From an uncultured bacterium (GTDB taxonomy: Bacteria > Bacillota_I > Bacilli_A > RFN20 > CAG-826): 32,935 nucleotides of DNA. The stretch lies in the NCBI GenBank assembly GCA_949297055.1, contig CASFRI010000017.1:1-32935 (forward strand). The letters are read 5' to 3'. The notes beneath the pieces are model-generated. The model was not told where the DNA came from. It saw only the letters and a program-made list of their open reading frames with translations, and ran no database searches. Each line of letters opens with the position of its first letter. Position 1 is the stretch's first letter. The translations under genes were made by a program, and so were the position numbers. Positions 18,266-26,856 of this stretch are shown here, piece by piece.

Positions 18266-20203
18266 ATGGCCTTTGCCTTTGAAGAAGAAGCATTACCGAA
18301 AAAATTGAACTTCTACGTTTGGAGAAGAATTTTAAAATATGCTTTAAGAAGGTGGAAATTAATTTTATTGTTACTTCTTTGCATTATTATCGTTACCTTC
18401 TATGATAGTGCATTTATTCCTTTGATGAATAAAGCCGCTATTGATAGCGTAGAAAATAACTTAACTGCAGACTTCACTTCTTTTCTTATTCCTGTCGATA
18501 TTTATGGTATCAAATTTAGTGTAACTTACTGGGGTTACGTCTTCATCTTAATTGGAGGCATCTTTTTAAGATCAATCGCTATTTTATTCAATTTCTTTTT
18601 GATGAATTACATCGCTATGTGCATCGTCATGGATTTAAGAAGTGATGGCTATAAGCGTATTCAAGAACTATCATTCTCTTATTTTGATCGCACTCCAAGT
18701 GGCTGGCTCATCGCTCGTTTACAAAACGATGCTTCTAGCATTGGTGATCTTTTATCACATGGCTTAACGAATATGATTTGGATAGCTTTTGAAATTATTT
18801 TCACTTTAATTACAATGTTTACCGTCTCATGGCAAATGTCGCTTGTAATTTTTATTACTGTTCCTTTCATCATGATTATTTCTCCAATTTTTGAATTAAA
18901 AATTTTAAAGAAACATCGTCTAGCTAGAAGTGCTTATTCTAACTTTGTTAGATGGCTAGCGGAATGTATCGCTGGAGCGATGACTATCAAAACTTTAGCA
19001 ATTGAAAATCAAGTAGAAAAAGAAGCCATTGAGGTAACTGAAGATATTCGCAAAAAAATGTTCGCAGGTCGCAAAGTTAATGCTTTCTTTCAACCTTCTA
19101 TTTCCTTGCTTTCAAGTCTCGCTACTGCGTTAGTGATAACTTTTGGAATTTATGTCTTTAACGCAAATGAATCAAGTTACATCATTTCTATTTCCACCTT
19201 AGTGTTAGCCCTAGGCTTCGTTTCTAAAATTTATTCGCCTCTACAATCGTTTTTTGAAATATTTGCTGAATTTATGTCCGAACAAGCTTCTGCTGAAAAA
19301 TTATTAAATTTGATCGACACTAAACCATCTATTGAAGATAGTGATGAAGTCATAAAAAAATATGGAACATTATTTTCTCCCAAAAAAGAAAATTATGAAT
19401 TGATAGAAGGACATATTAAATTTGATCACGTATCTTTTTCTTATTTACCAGAAATTGAAGTTATTCACGATTTAAATATCGATGTTCCTAAAGGTACTTC
19501 ATTAGCGATCGTAGGAGAAACAGGAAGCGGTAAATCGACGCTTGTCTCCTTATTAGCGAGATTTTATGAACCGACGCATGGAAGCATCTTAATCGATGGC
19601 AAAGATTATCGTACACGTTCTATTGGCTGGTTACGTACAAATATCGGTTTTGTCCAGCAAAATCCCTTCATTTTCCGTGGTTCTTTCAAAGATAATATCG
19701 CTTATGGAAAACTTGACGCAACTATAGAAGAAATAAGAAAAGCCGCGATGCTTGTCGATATCGATTCATTCATCATGTCATTTAAAGATGGCTATGATCA
19801 CTTGCTAGAAGATGGTGGGAATGAATTATCCACTGGTCAAAAACAACTGATATCTTTTGCAAGAGCCATCATTAGAAATCCTCGCATCATGATTTTAGAT
19901 GAGGCTACTTCAAGCGTCGATACGGAAACTGAACTTACTATTCAAAGTGCATTTAATATGATTTTAAAAGGAAGAACTTCACTTATTATCGCGCATCGCT
20001 TATCGACCATCGTAAATGCAGATCGTATCTTAGTGATGAAAGATGGTGTAATTGTAGAGGATGGAAATCATCATTCATTAATGCGAAAGAAAGGTTATTA
20101 TCATCGCTTATATATGAATCAATTTAAAGAACTTACTATCGATGAACAAATATCGACTTATGAAGCTCAAATTGAAGGTATGAAATTAGATAATAAAATT
20201 TAA
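18266..20203 (+). CDS. Heterodimeric ABC exporter, catalytic subunit
   Basis: This 645-aa half transporter has six membrane helices (about 30-340) and a nucleotide-binding domain with Walker A GETGSGKS (417-424), Walker B IMILDE with the catalytic Glu546, and H-loop His577. Its signature reads LSTGQ (521-525) instead of LSGGQ. This fits the scheme in which its signature faces the degenerate site of the partner while its own Walker motifs pair with the partner's intact LSGGQ. It starts 2 nt after the first subunit. Its TAA shares bases with the stop of the convergent gene at 20200. Confidence 0.94.
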   Translation: MAFAFEEEALPKKLNFYVWRRILKYALRRWKLILLLLLCIIIVTFYDSAFIPLMNKAAIDSVENNLTADFTSFLIPVDIYGIKFSVTYWGYVFILIGGIFLRSIAILFNFFLMNYIAMCIVMDLRSDGYKRIQELSFSYFDRTPSGWLIARLQNDASSIGDLLSHGLTNMIWIAFEIIFTLITMFTVSWQMSLVIFITVPFIMIISPIFELKILKKHRLARSAYSNFVRWLAECIAGAMTIKTLAIENQVEKEAIEVTEDIRKKMFAGRKVNAFFQPSISLLSSLATALVITFGIYVFNANESSYIISISTLVLALGFVSKIYSPLQSFFEIFAEFMSEQASAEKLLNLIDTKPSIEDSDEVIKKYGTLFSPKKENYELIEGHIKFDHVSFSYLPEIEVIHDLNIDVPKGTSLAIVGETGSGKSTLVSLLARFYEPTHGSILIDGKDYRTRSIGWLRTNIGFVQQNPFIFRGSFKDNIAYGKLDATIEEIRKAAMLVDIDSFIMSFKDGYDHLLEDGGNELSTGQKQLISFARAIIRNPRIMILDEATSSVDTETELTIQSAFNMILKGRTSLIIAHRLSTIVNADRILVMKDGVIVEDGNHHSLMRKKGYYHRLYMNQFKELTIDEQISTYEAQIEGMKLDNKI

Positions 20204-20679
20204 TTTTCAGGATGAGTGACAAAAATAGCTTTTAAGAAAAGTAAAATCGCACTTAAAAGTAATAAACAAGAAGAAATAATTGGACCAAATGACATAGTAA
20301 TATTTGTTCCTGCAAGCCCTTGCATCGAAAGAGCAATTTGGCGAGTGAAAATAATTAAGATGCCTGCGACTAAATAAATAAGAGCGATAATTAAGTCGTT
20401 ACGCAATTTATCGCTAAGTAAGAAAGCACAAATACCTCCTAAAAGAGGTAAGACCCAAAAAATAAGTAAAACAACATTGAAATTAAATGGTTCCATAACT
20501 GTCACTGATTCGACTGTGCCACCAAAAATTAATAAATAAGAGGCGATGTAGACGTTTTGACCATAGTCAACGTACATGACGCCTGGCAAAAACATTAATA
20601 ATGTAGAGATGACTCCGATGACGCCAAAAACAGTCATAGCAATTTTTTTCTTTTTATCGTCAATAGTTATCTTTTTCAT
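20200..20679 (-). CDS. Unknown four-helix membrane protein
   Basis: This 159-aa protein has a Lys-rich N-terminus (MKKITIDDKKKKIA) and four hydrophobic segments at roughly 13-32, 68-88, 94-112 and 130-150, giving both ends in the cytoplasm. I do not recognise the family. AAAGGA lies 10 nt before the ATG. It follows the metallophosphoesterase gene by 24 nt on the same strand, so it is probably the last gene of the hydrolase-phosphoesterase unit. Its stop overlaps the convergent ABC transporter stop. Confidence 0.78.
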   Translation of the reverse strand: MKKITIDDKKKKIAMTVFGVIGVISTLLMFLPGVMYVDYGQNVYIASYLLIFGGTVESVTVMEPFNFNVVLLIFWVLPLLGGICAFLLSDKLRNDLIIALIYLVAGILIIFTRQIALSMQGLAGTNITMSFGPIISSCLLLLSAILLFLKAIFVTHPEN

Positions 20680-20703
20680 AATTCATACATCCTTTCTTTT
20701 ATT

Positions 20704-21573
20704 TTACACACTTTTCAAAGTGACGTGAACAATTTCAGGAGGACAACGATATCGAATTTGAAATTGATTACTCATCCCAATTCCAGCACTTAAAAATAAA
20801 GTAGAACTATGTTCTTCATAAGTTTCTACATACATCCCTCTAGTGTAATGTGGAAATAAGCCCTGCCCCATAATAACGGGCACTCCAATCCCTACCATAT
20901 TAATTTGTCCCCCATGCGTATGGCCAGAGAAGACGTAATCGAATTTGTATTTCGTATAAGTTGGCATGAATTCAGGACGATGAGATAGCAAAATGTTAAT
21001 AGCGTTATCATTCATCGGATCTTTTTTTAACATTTCATCTAAGAAAGGCGAAACATCATCGATATCGATATTATCATTTATTTTTTCTCGATATGGATCA
21101 TGGATTCCATATATTTGTAATAAAGAATTATTGATTGTTAACGTAACACAATCATCTTCTAAAATATAAACATCATTTTCTAATAACAAATTTGTTAATC
21201 CTTCAAACATAGGGGAATAATATTCATGATTCCCACGGACGTAAATGATAGGAATTTCGCCAAAAGAATTTAACATTAAATCTATACGATTTAAATCATT
21301 TTCATCGCTAAATTGATCAATTAAATCACCAGTAAGAAAGACAATATCTTTATCGACACTTTCAATCATTTCGATAATATTACCATTTGGATAAGTTAGA
21401 TCGTGATTATGAAAATCTGAAAGATGTAAGATGTTTATATCTTCTTTCACCAAGGGATGATTTACTACGTAATTTGTCACTAATAAAGTGTCATCGTGCC
21501 CCAGCCCAAATGATAAGAAGACGCTTCCTACGACGATTAAAAAGATTGATAAAACGCGAAGAAATATTTTCAT
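20704..21573 (-). CDS. Membrane-anchored metallophosphoesterase
   Basis: This calcineurin-like phosphoesterase of about 289 aa has one N-terminal membrane anchor. The full metal-binding set is visible (numbering from the chosen Met): DFHNH at about 53-57, GDLID at 82-86, GNHE at 114-117, SHRPE at 197-201 and GHTHGGQ at 217-223. It resembles the YkuE/YaeI group, some members of which act on lipid-linked or UDP-sugar pyrophosphates; the substrate here is unknown. I chose the ATG at 21573, which overlaps the hydrolase stop as TAATG with AGAAGG 12 nt upstream. The ATG at 21585 directly abuts that site and cannot use it. Confidence 0.9.
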   Translation of the reverse strand: MKIFLRVLSIFLIVVGSVFLSFGLGHDDTLLVTNYVVNHPLVKEDINILHLSDFHNHDLTYPNGNIIEMIESVDKDIVFLTGDLIDQFSDENDLNRIDLMLNSFGEIPIIYVRGNHEYYSPMFEGLTNLLLENDVYILEDDCVTLTINNSLLQIYGIHDPYREKINDNIDIDDVSPFLDEMLKKDPMNDNAINILLSHRPEFMPTYTKYKFDYVFSGHTHGGQINMVGIGVPVIMGQGLFPHYTRGMYVETYEEHSSTLFLSAGIGMSNQFQIRYRCPPEIVHVTLKSV

Positions 21574-22541
21574 TATTTTAACCATCCTTCTAGTTTATTA
21601 ACGTCAATCTGGCAAGCTTTTTTCCAATCAATTGTTTTTATTTTTGAAGCACGTGCTTCATTAGTTAATAAAGATACATCGTGGATGTCATTAATTAAGA
21701 TATCTTGTGCTTCTTTTGTTAAATATGGATTATGATAACTTTCTTTTTCGATGAAATATTTTACATTATTAAATTCTTTTAATTTAGCAATATTTTTATA
21801 AGCATAACGAACGTTAACGACATCGTCTTTTTCTCCGTGTATTATTTTAAAAATAATATTTTGATTTTTTTCCATAATTTTTGAAACACTTGTGAATAGA
21901 AAGTAAGGATGAATAAACATTTGTTTCAATAATAAAAGTAAGGCAACAAAACTATTTTTCTTACCGACGAAATCAAATAAAAATCTTTCATCATTAAAAG
22001 GAGAAAAAGCAACTACTTCTTTTACTTTATTTTTAGGAAAAATTAATAAACCGGTAATGATAGAATAAGCCCCATAAGAATGACCAAGTAAGGTAATTTT
22101 TTTATCTTTTAAATTAGGCTCAACTTTTAAAAAATTGAAATAAATATCTTTCAATATGATGGCTCCTTGACTCAAACTCTTAAAGTTTTTGCCTCCGCTT
22201 AAGCCCATTCCATACATATCAAAAGTTAAAACAATATAACCCATTTCGCATAAACAATTAATTAAGGAAGTGTACGCTAAATGGCCCGCCCCAATTCCGT
22301 GAGCGAACATTAGATAACCTTTATCTTTTTTCTTTCCTTCATATTTTGCAGCAAGAACACTAATACTTTTATAAGGAAAAGTAAAATAAGTTACGTTCAA
22401 ATTAGGATAATCGCTTGCATCTTCATAAACAAAATCACTGACGTAATCAAATCTAGGTAAATTTAACGATATTAAAATCATCAAAGCGATAATTAGTAAT
22501 GGAATAAGTAAAAGTAAAAACCATAAATAAATCATAATCAT
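21573..22541 (-). CDS. Membrane-anchored alpha/beta-hydrolase (serine hydrolase)
   Basis: This 322-aa protein has one N-terminal membrane helix (about 5-28) and an alpha/beta-hydrolase domain. The oxyanion region FAHGIGAG is at 79-86, the nucleophile elbow GHSYG has Ser155, the acid is probably Asp239 or Asp240 in GEKDDVVN, and the base is His270 in ESYHNPYL. It may be a lipase, esterase or thioesterase; the active site probably works at the membrane surface. Two ATGs (22541 and 22535) are close together and neither has a ribosome binding site. A -10-like TATAAT ends 5 nt before the first. It is coupled to the phosphoesterase by TAATG. Confidence 0.88.
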   Translation of the reverse strand: MIMIYLWFLLLLIPLLIIALMILISLNLPRFDYVSDFVYEDASDYPNLNVTYFTFPYKSISVLAAKYEGKKKDKGYLMFAHGIGAGHLAYTSLINCLCEMGYIVLTFDMYGMGLSGGKNFKSLSQGAIILKDIYFNFLKVEPNLKDKKITLLGHSYGAYSIITGLLIFPKNKVKEVVAFSPFNDERFLFDFVGKKNSFVALLLLLKQMFIHPYFLFTSVSKIMEKNQNIIFKIIHGEKDDVVNVRYAYKNIAKLKEFNNVKYFIEKESYHNPYLTKEAQDILINDIHDVSLLTNEARASKIKTIDWKKACQIDVNKLEGWLK

Positions 22542-22546
22542 TAAGT

Positions 22547-22577
22547 ATTATAACGTTATTAAGAGAATAAAAAGCAA
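22547..22577 (-). promoter_or_regulatory. Promoter of the alpha/beta-hydrolase gene, near-leaderless
   Basis: On the minus strand TTGCTT (22577-22572) and TATAAT (22552-22547) are 19 nt apart. The ATG at 22541 is 5 nt and the ATG at 22535 is 11 nt after the -10 box, leaving almost no 5' leader. The -35 spacing is longer than ideal. Confidence 0.45.
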
Positions 22578-22581
22578 TGAT

Positions 22582-22610
22582 TTTTATTCTTTTCTATTTT
22601 AGTTTATAAT
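22582..22610 (+). promoter_or_regulatory. Promoter of the membrane acyltransferase gene, leaderless
   Basis: A perfect TATAAT at 22605-22610 stands 8 nt before the ATG at 22619. The -35 region is weak (TTTTAT at 22582-22587). No ribosome binding site lies between the -10 box and the ATG. Confidence 0.5.
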
Positions 22611-22618
22611 TTTTTACG

Positions 22619-23548
22619 ATGGAAAATATTTTAATTAATAAAATTGCAAGAACTTATCCTAAAGTCAAAAAGAGAGTTTTTGAAATCGACTTCTTACGCG
22701 GCTTATGTATTCTTTTAATGATTTTAGATCACTTCTTTTACGATTGGTGTGTTTTAATGCCTTATATCTTTGGCCCAATAGAACAACCTACTTGGCTTGT
22801 AGAATTACATAACTTTGCTTATTTTTGGTGGACTTGGGATGTTAGATATATCACACGTTTTATCGTCGTTGCACTATTTTTCTTTTTAAGCGGTATATCT
22901 ACTTCCTTTTCTCGCTCCAACATCAAAAGAGGAAGTATTTATTTCACCATCGGTGTTTTAATTTCTTGCATTACTTTCGATATTAGTCAAATAAATCCAA
23001 ACATACAAATTGCTATGATTGTTAATACTATATTTACTTTCGGACTCGCTACTTTAATATTTGGTATATTTGAATATTTATTCAAAAAAATTATTAAAAA
23101 CAAATTAGCGTTCACTATGACCTGTGTTTTATTAGGCTTAGCTATTGTTATTGCAGGTTATACAAGCCCAACATTTTTCAACAACTCAGCAAGTTTAAAC
23201 GAATTAAACTTTTCCAACTTAATGACTGCAATATTTGGTTATGGTAGATTTGATAATCAAGCTGATTATATGCCTTTATTTCCTTATCTTGGCTTCATAT
23301 TTTTAGGTGCAGCATTCGCATCCATTTTTTATGTTAAAAAGAAATCATTAATGCAACCACTATTTGATAAATTTAATCATCGCCCTAAAGATAATCTCGA
23401 TTATATTGTTTGGCTTCCTATTAAAATTGGAAAAGGTGTTTGCGTCGTTGGAAGATATGCTTTTTTAACTTACATCATCCATCAAGCCGTCTTGATTATA
23501 ATTTCTTCTATCATCATGCTTTCATTAGGGTATAGTTTTAATATATGA
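22619..23548 (+). CDS. DUF1624 / HGSNAT-type membrane acyltransferase
   Basis: This 309-aa polytopic protein has about seven or eight membrane segments. The family hallmark EIDFLRGLCILLMILDHFFY (about 22-41) identifies it with bacterial proteins related to heparan-alpha-glucosaminide N-acetyltransferase, which carry an acetyl group across the membrane onto sugars. The His in the LDHFF segment is likely functional. It is divergent from the alpha/beta-hydrolase and ends inside the start of the acyl-CoA synthetase-like gene (ATGA overlap), so the two products are made together. A substrate cannot be assigned; sugar or glycolipid acylation is an inference from the family. Confidence 0.87.
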   Translation: MENILINKIARTYPKVKKRVFEIDFLRGLCILLMILDHFFYDWCVLMPYIFGPIEQPTWLVELHNFAYFWWTWDVRYITRFIVVALFFFLSGISTSFSRSNIKRGSIYFTIGVLISCITFDISQINPNIQIAMIVNTIFTFGLATLIFGIFEYLFKKIIKNKLAFTMTCVLLGLAIVIAGYTSPTFFNNSASLNELNFSNLMTAIFGYGRFDNQADYMPLFPYLGFIFLGAAFASIFYVKKKSLMQPLFDKFNHRPKDNLDYIVWLPIKIGKGVCVVGRYAFLTYIIHQAVLIIISSIIMLSLGYSFNI

Positions 23549-25164
23549 GAAAAAATTATGAATTAACGTTGTATCAAGCCTTAAGACGGACGGCTAATAA
23601 ATATCCTAAATACCGTGCCTTAAATTTTGAAGGACAATTTATTTCATATCGCACTCTTATTAATAAGGTTGATTTATATGCTTCAAACATTAAAAAATAT
23701 CAATTAGATAAAAAGGGTGTCATCACTTTATGTTTACCTAATATTCCTGATGCAATTTATTTGCTTTACGCCTTCAATAAATTAGGGGTGAAATTAAGTT
23801 TAGTCCATCCTTTGATGAATCCAAGCATCTTAAAAAAGACGATGGAAAAAACTTCTTCACGCGTCGTTTTCGTCTTAGACACTATGTATTTAAAATTTAA
23901 ACATTTAGAAGATGATGAAAAATATAAAATTGAAATTATTCCATGCATCGTAAAGAAAGATTTAAATGTAATTAAATCATTAGGCTATAAATTAATTAAT
24001 AAACATCATTTAAAATATAAAATCCCCTTATCGACTCTAAATTTTTCCAAAGGAAAAATATTACCTACTCTAATCGATGATGATATTTATAGTGAGCGAT
24101 TTTATTTACAATCCGGTGGCACTTCAGGTGAGTCAAAAACTATCGCTTTAAGCAATTTAAACATAAATGCGAATGTTCGTTTTTTCTTCGATAGGCTTTC
24201 TTTAGATACACCTAAAAATAAATATATGCTTGCAGTCTTACCGATGTTTCATGCTTTTGGCTTATGTATGGGGATCCATGTAGCGTTATATTTCGGTGGC
24301 TGCGATATGTTAATGCCTAAATTTTCTAGTAAGAAAACAATTAAATTGATGAAGCAAAAACATCTTTCCTTCATCATCGGTATTCCCCTACTTTACTTAA
24401 AACTTATCAAAGATAAACATTTTGATGGAAGACATTTAAAATCACTTAACGTCTGCTTTGTTGGCGGTGATTTCTGCGATGAAAAAATTATCGAAACTTT
24501 CAATAAAACATGCGCAAAGCACCACTCGATGTGTCGTTTATACGTTGGTTATGGTTTGACTGAAGCAAGCGGTGTCGTCTCTTTAAACACTCACTTAGAA
24601 CATAAAGAAGGCACAGTAGGTAAACTTTTAGATAATATCGATGTTCTTATTAAAGATGTAAGTTTAGATAAGATATTAACTGATGAAGAAGATGGTGAAA
24701 TTTATCTTAGTGGCAAAACTTTGATGAACCATTATTTAGATGACGCAAACGACGATGCTTTTATCATTTATGAAGGGAAAAAATATTTTGATACTGGTGA
24801 TTTTGGTCACGTGACAAAAGACCGCTTCTTAGTTTTCAAACAAAGAGTAAAAAACATTATTAAAGTCAAAGGCATTAACGTTTTCCCACAAGAAATAGAA
24901 CGGGTTTTAAAAGAGCATGATGCAATCTGTGATTGTAAAGCTATCGGCGTTCAAGATGATGAATTTTCGCATAAAATTGTCCTCTTCGTCGTCTTAAATA
25001 AGAAATCGAATAAAACGATCGATGAAAAAGAAATTAGATTGCTCGTCGATGAAAAATGTGGAAGATATTCTTCCCCTCACATCATTAAATTTATCGATAA
25101 ACTACCTTACACGAACATTGGAAAAGTTGACGTCTTAAAACTTGAAGAGATGTTAAAAGATTAA
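23545..25164 (+). CDS. AMP-forming acyl-CoA synthetase-like ligase
   Basis: This 539-aa protein belongs to the ANL (acyl/aryl-CoA synthetase, luciferase, NRPS A-domain) superfamily. Motifs are the P-loop QSGGTSGESKTI (189-200), PMFHAFG (233-239), YVGYGLTE (333-340), the ATP-binding YFDTGD (414-419), the hinge QRVKNIIKVKGINVFPQEIE (433-452), and the catalytic Lys527 in NIGKVD. It should activate a carboxylic acid, probably a fatty acid, to an acyl-adenylate. The ATGA overlap with the membrane acyltransferase suggests it supplies an activated acyl group for that enzyme or works on the same lipid. Carboxylate specificity is not readable. Confidence 0.92.
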   Translation: MRKNYELTLYQALRRTANKYPKYRALNFEGQFISYRTLINKVDLYASNIKKYQLDKKGVITLCLPNIPDAIYLLYAFNKLGVKLSLVHPLMNPSILKKTMEKTSSRVVFVLDTMYLKFKHLEDDEKYKIEIIPCIVKKDLNVIKSLGYKLINKHHLKYKIPLSTLNFSKGKILPTLIDDDIYSERFYLQSGGTSGESKTIALSNLNINANVRFFFDRLSLDTPKNKYMLAVLPMFHAFGLCMGIHVALYFGGCDMLMPKFSSKKTIKLMKQKHLSFIIGIPLLYLKLIKDKHFDGRHLKSLNVCFVGGDFCDEKIIETFNKTCAKHHSMCRLYVGYGLTEASGVVSLNTHLEHKEGTVGKLLDNIDVLIKDVSLDKILTDEEDGEIYLSGKTLMNHYLDDANDDAFIIYEGKKYFDTGDFGHVTKDRFLVFKQRVKNIIKVKGINVFPQEIERVLKEHDAICDCKAIGVQDDEFSHKIVLFVVLNKKSNKTIDEKEIRLLVDEKCGRYSSPHIIKFIDKLPYTNIGKVDVLKLEEMLKD

Positions 25165-25272
25165 TTCTTTATTTTTTAAAATTCCATATTTTTAGACTTT
25201 TTTCATAATGCTTTTTAAATTTTACTTGACTTATTAATAGTTAAATACCTCCAATAAATATTGTACAAAAGT

Positions 25273-25324
25273 TGAGATGATTTAGTAACGATTTTATCTT
25301 TAGATAAACAATATAATTATCTCA
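25273..25324. terminator. Nested hairpin in the convergent gap, possible two-way terminator
   Basis: The 216-nt gap 25165-25380 separates convergent genes. TGAGATGATT (25273-25282) can pair with AATTATCTCA (25315-25324) with one G-U pair. Inside it TTTATC and GATAAA form a second 6-bp stem with a 4-nt loop. Short T-rich tails lie on both sides. The stems are A+T-rich, so stability is modest. Nothing else is seen in this gap. Confidence 0.3.
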
Positions 25325-25380
25325 CCTTAGTTTTTAGATTAAATTTACGACTTTAGATTGACACTATCATCATTTTTGGT

Positions 25381-26856
25381 TCATGAAGAATGATGAATAA
25401 AGTCATAATCTACATATGGGAACGTGGTCGTTCCAATATTTCTTATTTTTAAAGTCGCATCATGAAAGAAATAATTGTTCTCTTCGTTCGTAGCCACTAA
25501 CATGTCAAAAGATATTTCGTTAACATCATCATTTGAGTCATAACTAATATTTAAAAATACCGTTGTGACATCGTAAATATCTAACTTTCCTTTCAATAAA
25601 GGATATGTTGGATCTAAACCTACGAGACGATGTTCAAATGGATCTAATCCACCCTTAACTCTTATATTTTCTTTTGATGATCCAATAAGCGCTTTATCAA
25701 AATGAATCGGATTGAAAGAATAAATGTTGCTAGCGATAGGTTCATTGCTCGTTGCTCTTAAAATATTATTTTCAACATCGACCATGAATAAGCCCAAATC
25801 TTCTTGGTAAGAATAAACTTCTAGATAATCGACGTTAACTCCTTCTAATGCAATACCATCTTCACTGACGTACATGACATATTTTTCTTCATTGTTATAT
25901 CCTATTCCAATGTCGATAGTGTAATTTTTACAATTTAGAGTGTTAATAATATCTAATGCTCGGTAAGATTCCTCATCGGAACTTGGTAGAATCATTCTTC
26001 TTGGGGCTCTAGTTAAATATTTTGAAACAAATTTACAATCTATTAATTCAACTTCTTCACCAAAGCCTTCCAGTTCATTTAAAGAACCATTCTCATTTAA
26101 AGTGATGGAAAGTTCATCGATAGGAAAATCTAATACATCGGAACTTAATAAATTTTTTAATAAGTCGTAATAATCGACGAAAGTTTCGCTAAATTGAATA
26201 TTAATTTCATTTAAGGAGACAATATTAATCATATCCGCAGTTACATTAGAAAATGGAGAAATGATGACATCATCAAAATAAGAAATTCCATCCACTGGTG
26301 CATCCACTATTTCATTATTGTTATCGATGTAGTTGTAGGCTAATAGTCCATTTTCATCTTTAAAATAAGACTCGTAATTAAAAATTAAATAAGGACTATA
26401 TGAAACATCACCAAGGTAAGAAAAATATTGCCCATATTTTGATTTATCGACAACCTTTTCAAAATAGTAATAATCAATGCTGGATTTTTCTTTAGCGAAT
26501 CCTTTAATTGATAAATTATTTTTTAAGGTATCTAAAATAATTTCTTTACTAGGATAAACTTGAATAGCAATTTCATCTTTTGCATTACCGTTTTCAGCCG
26601 TGATAGTTACTTCGCCAACACCATAAGTTTTTAAAATGCCAAATTCATCGATGGATGCGATGGATGGATTAGAGGTCGACCATTTAATTAAAGCATTAGT
26701 GGGTTCGCTAGAAGCTTTTAAATATAAAACGCTACCTTGTTCAATTCTTTCATTTTCTTCCACACCTAAAATATCGATGTTTTTAACTTCAAAGGTTGTC
26801 GTACAAGAAGTAACAAGTGTCAATAAACATAAGAAAATAGATAATTTCTTGCTCAT
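25381..26856 (-). CDS. Lipoprotein with a BIG2 domain
   Basis: This 491-aa exported lipoprotein has lipobox LVTSC with Cys18. Residues about 23-103 form a bacterial Ig-like group 2 (BIG2) domain, recognisable by IKWSTSNPSIASIDEFGILK followed by GVGEVTITAENG, a module common in surface and adhesion proteins. The remaining ~390 residues are beta-rich, acidic and not recognised. The ATG overlaps the stop of the upstream lipoprotein gene (ATGA), with GGAGA just inside that gene's last codons. It is the last gene of the exported-protein operon that begins at 30426. A surface binding role is an inference from the domain. Confidence 0.83.
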   Translation of the reverse strand: MSKKLSIFLCLLTLVTSCTTTFEVKNIDILGVEENERIEQGSVLYLKASSEPTNALIKWSTSNPSIASIDEFGILKTYGVGEVTITAENGNAKDEIAIQVYPSKEIILDTLKNNLSIKGFAKEKSSIDYYYFEKVVDKSKYGQYFSYLGDVSYSPYLIFNYESYFKDENGLLAYNYIDNNNEIVDAPVDGISYFDDVIISPFSNVTADMINIVSLNEINIQFSETFVDYYDLLKNLLSSDVLDFPIDELSITLNENGSLNELEGFGEEVELIDCKFVSKYLTRAPRRMILPSSDEESYRALDIINTLNCKNYTIDIGIGYNNEEKYVMYVSEDGIALEGVNVDYLEVYSYQEDLGLFMVDVENNILRATSNEPIASNIYSFNPIHFDKALIGSSKENIRVKGGLDPFEHRLVGLDPTYPLLKGKLDIYDVTTVFLNISYDSNDDVNEISFDMLVATNEENNYFFHDATLKIRNIGTTTFPYVDYDFIHHSS

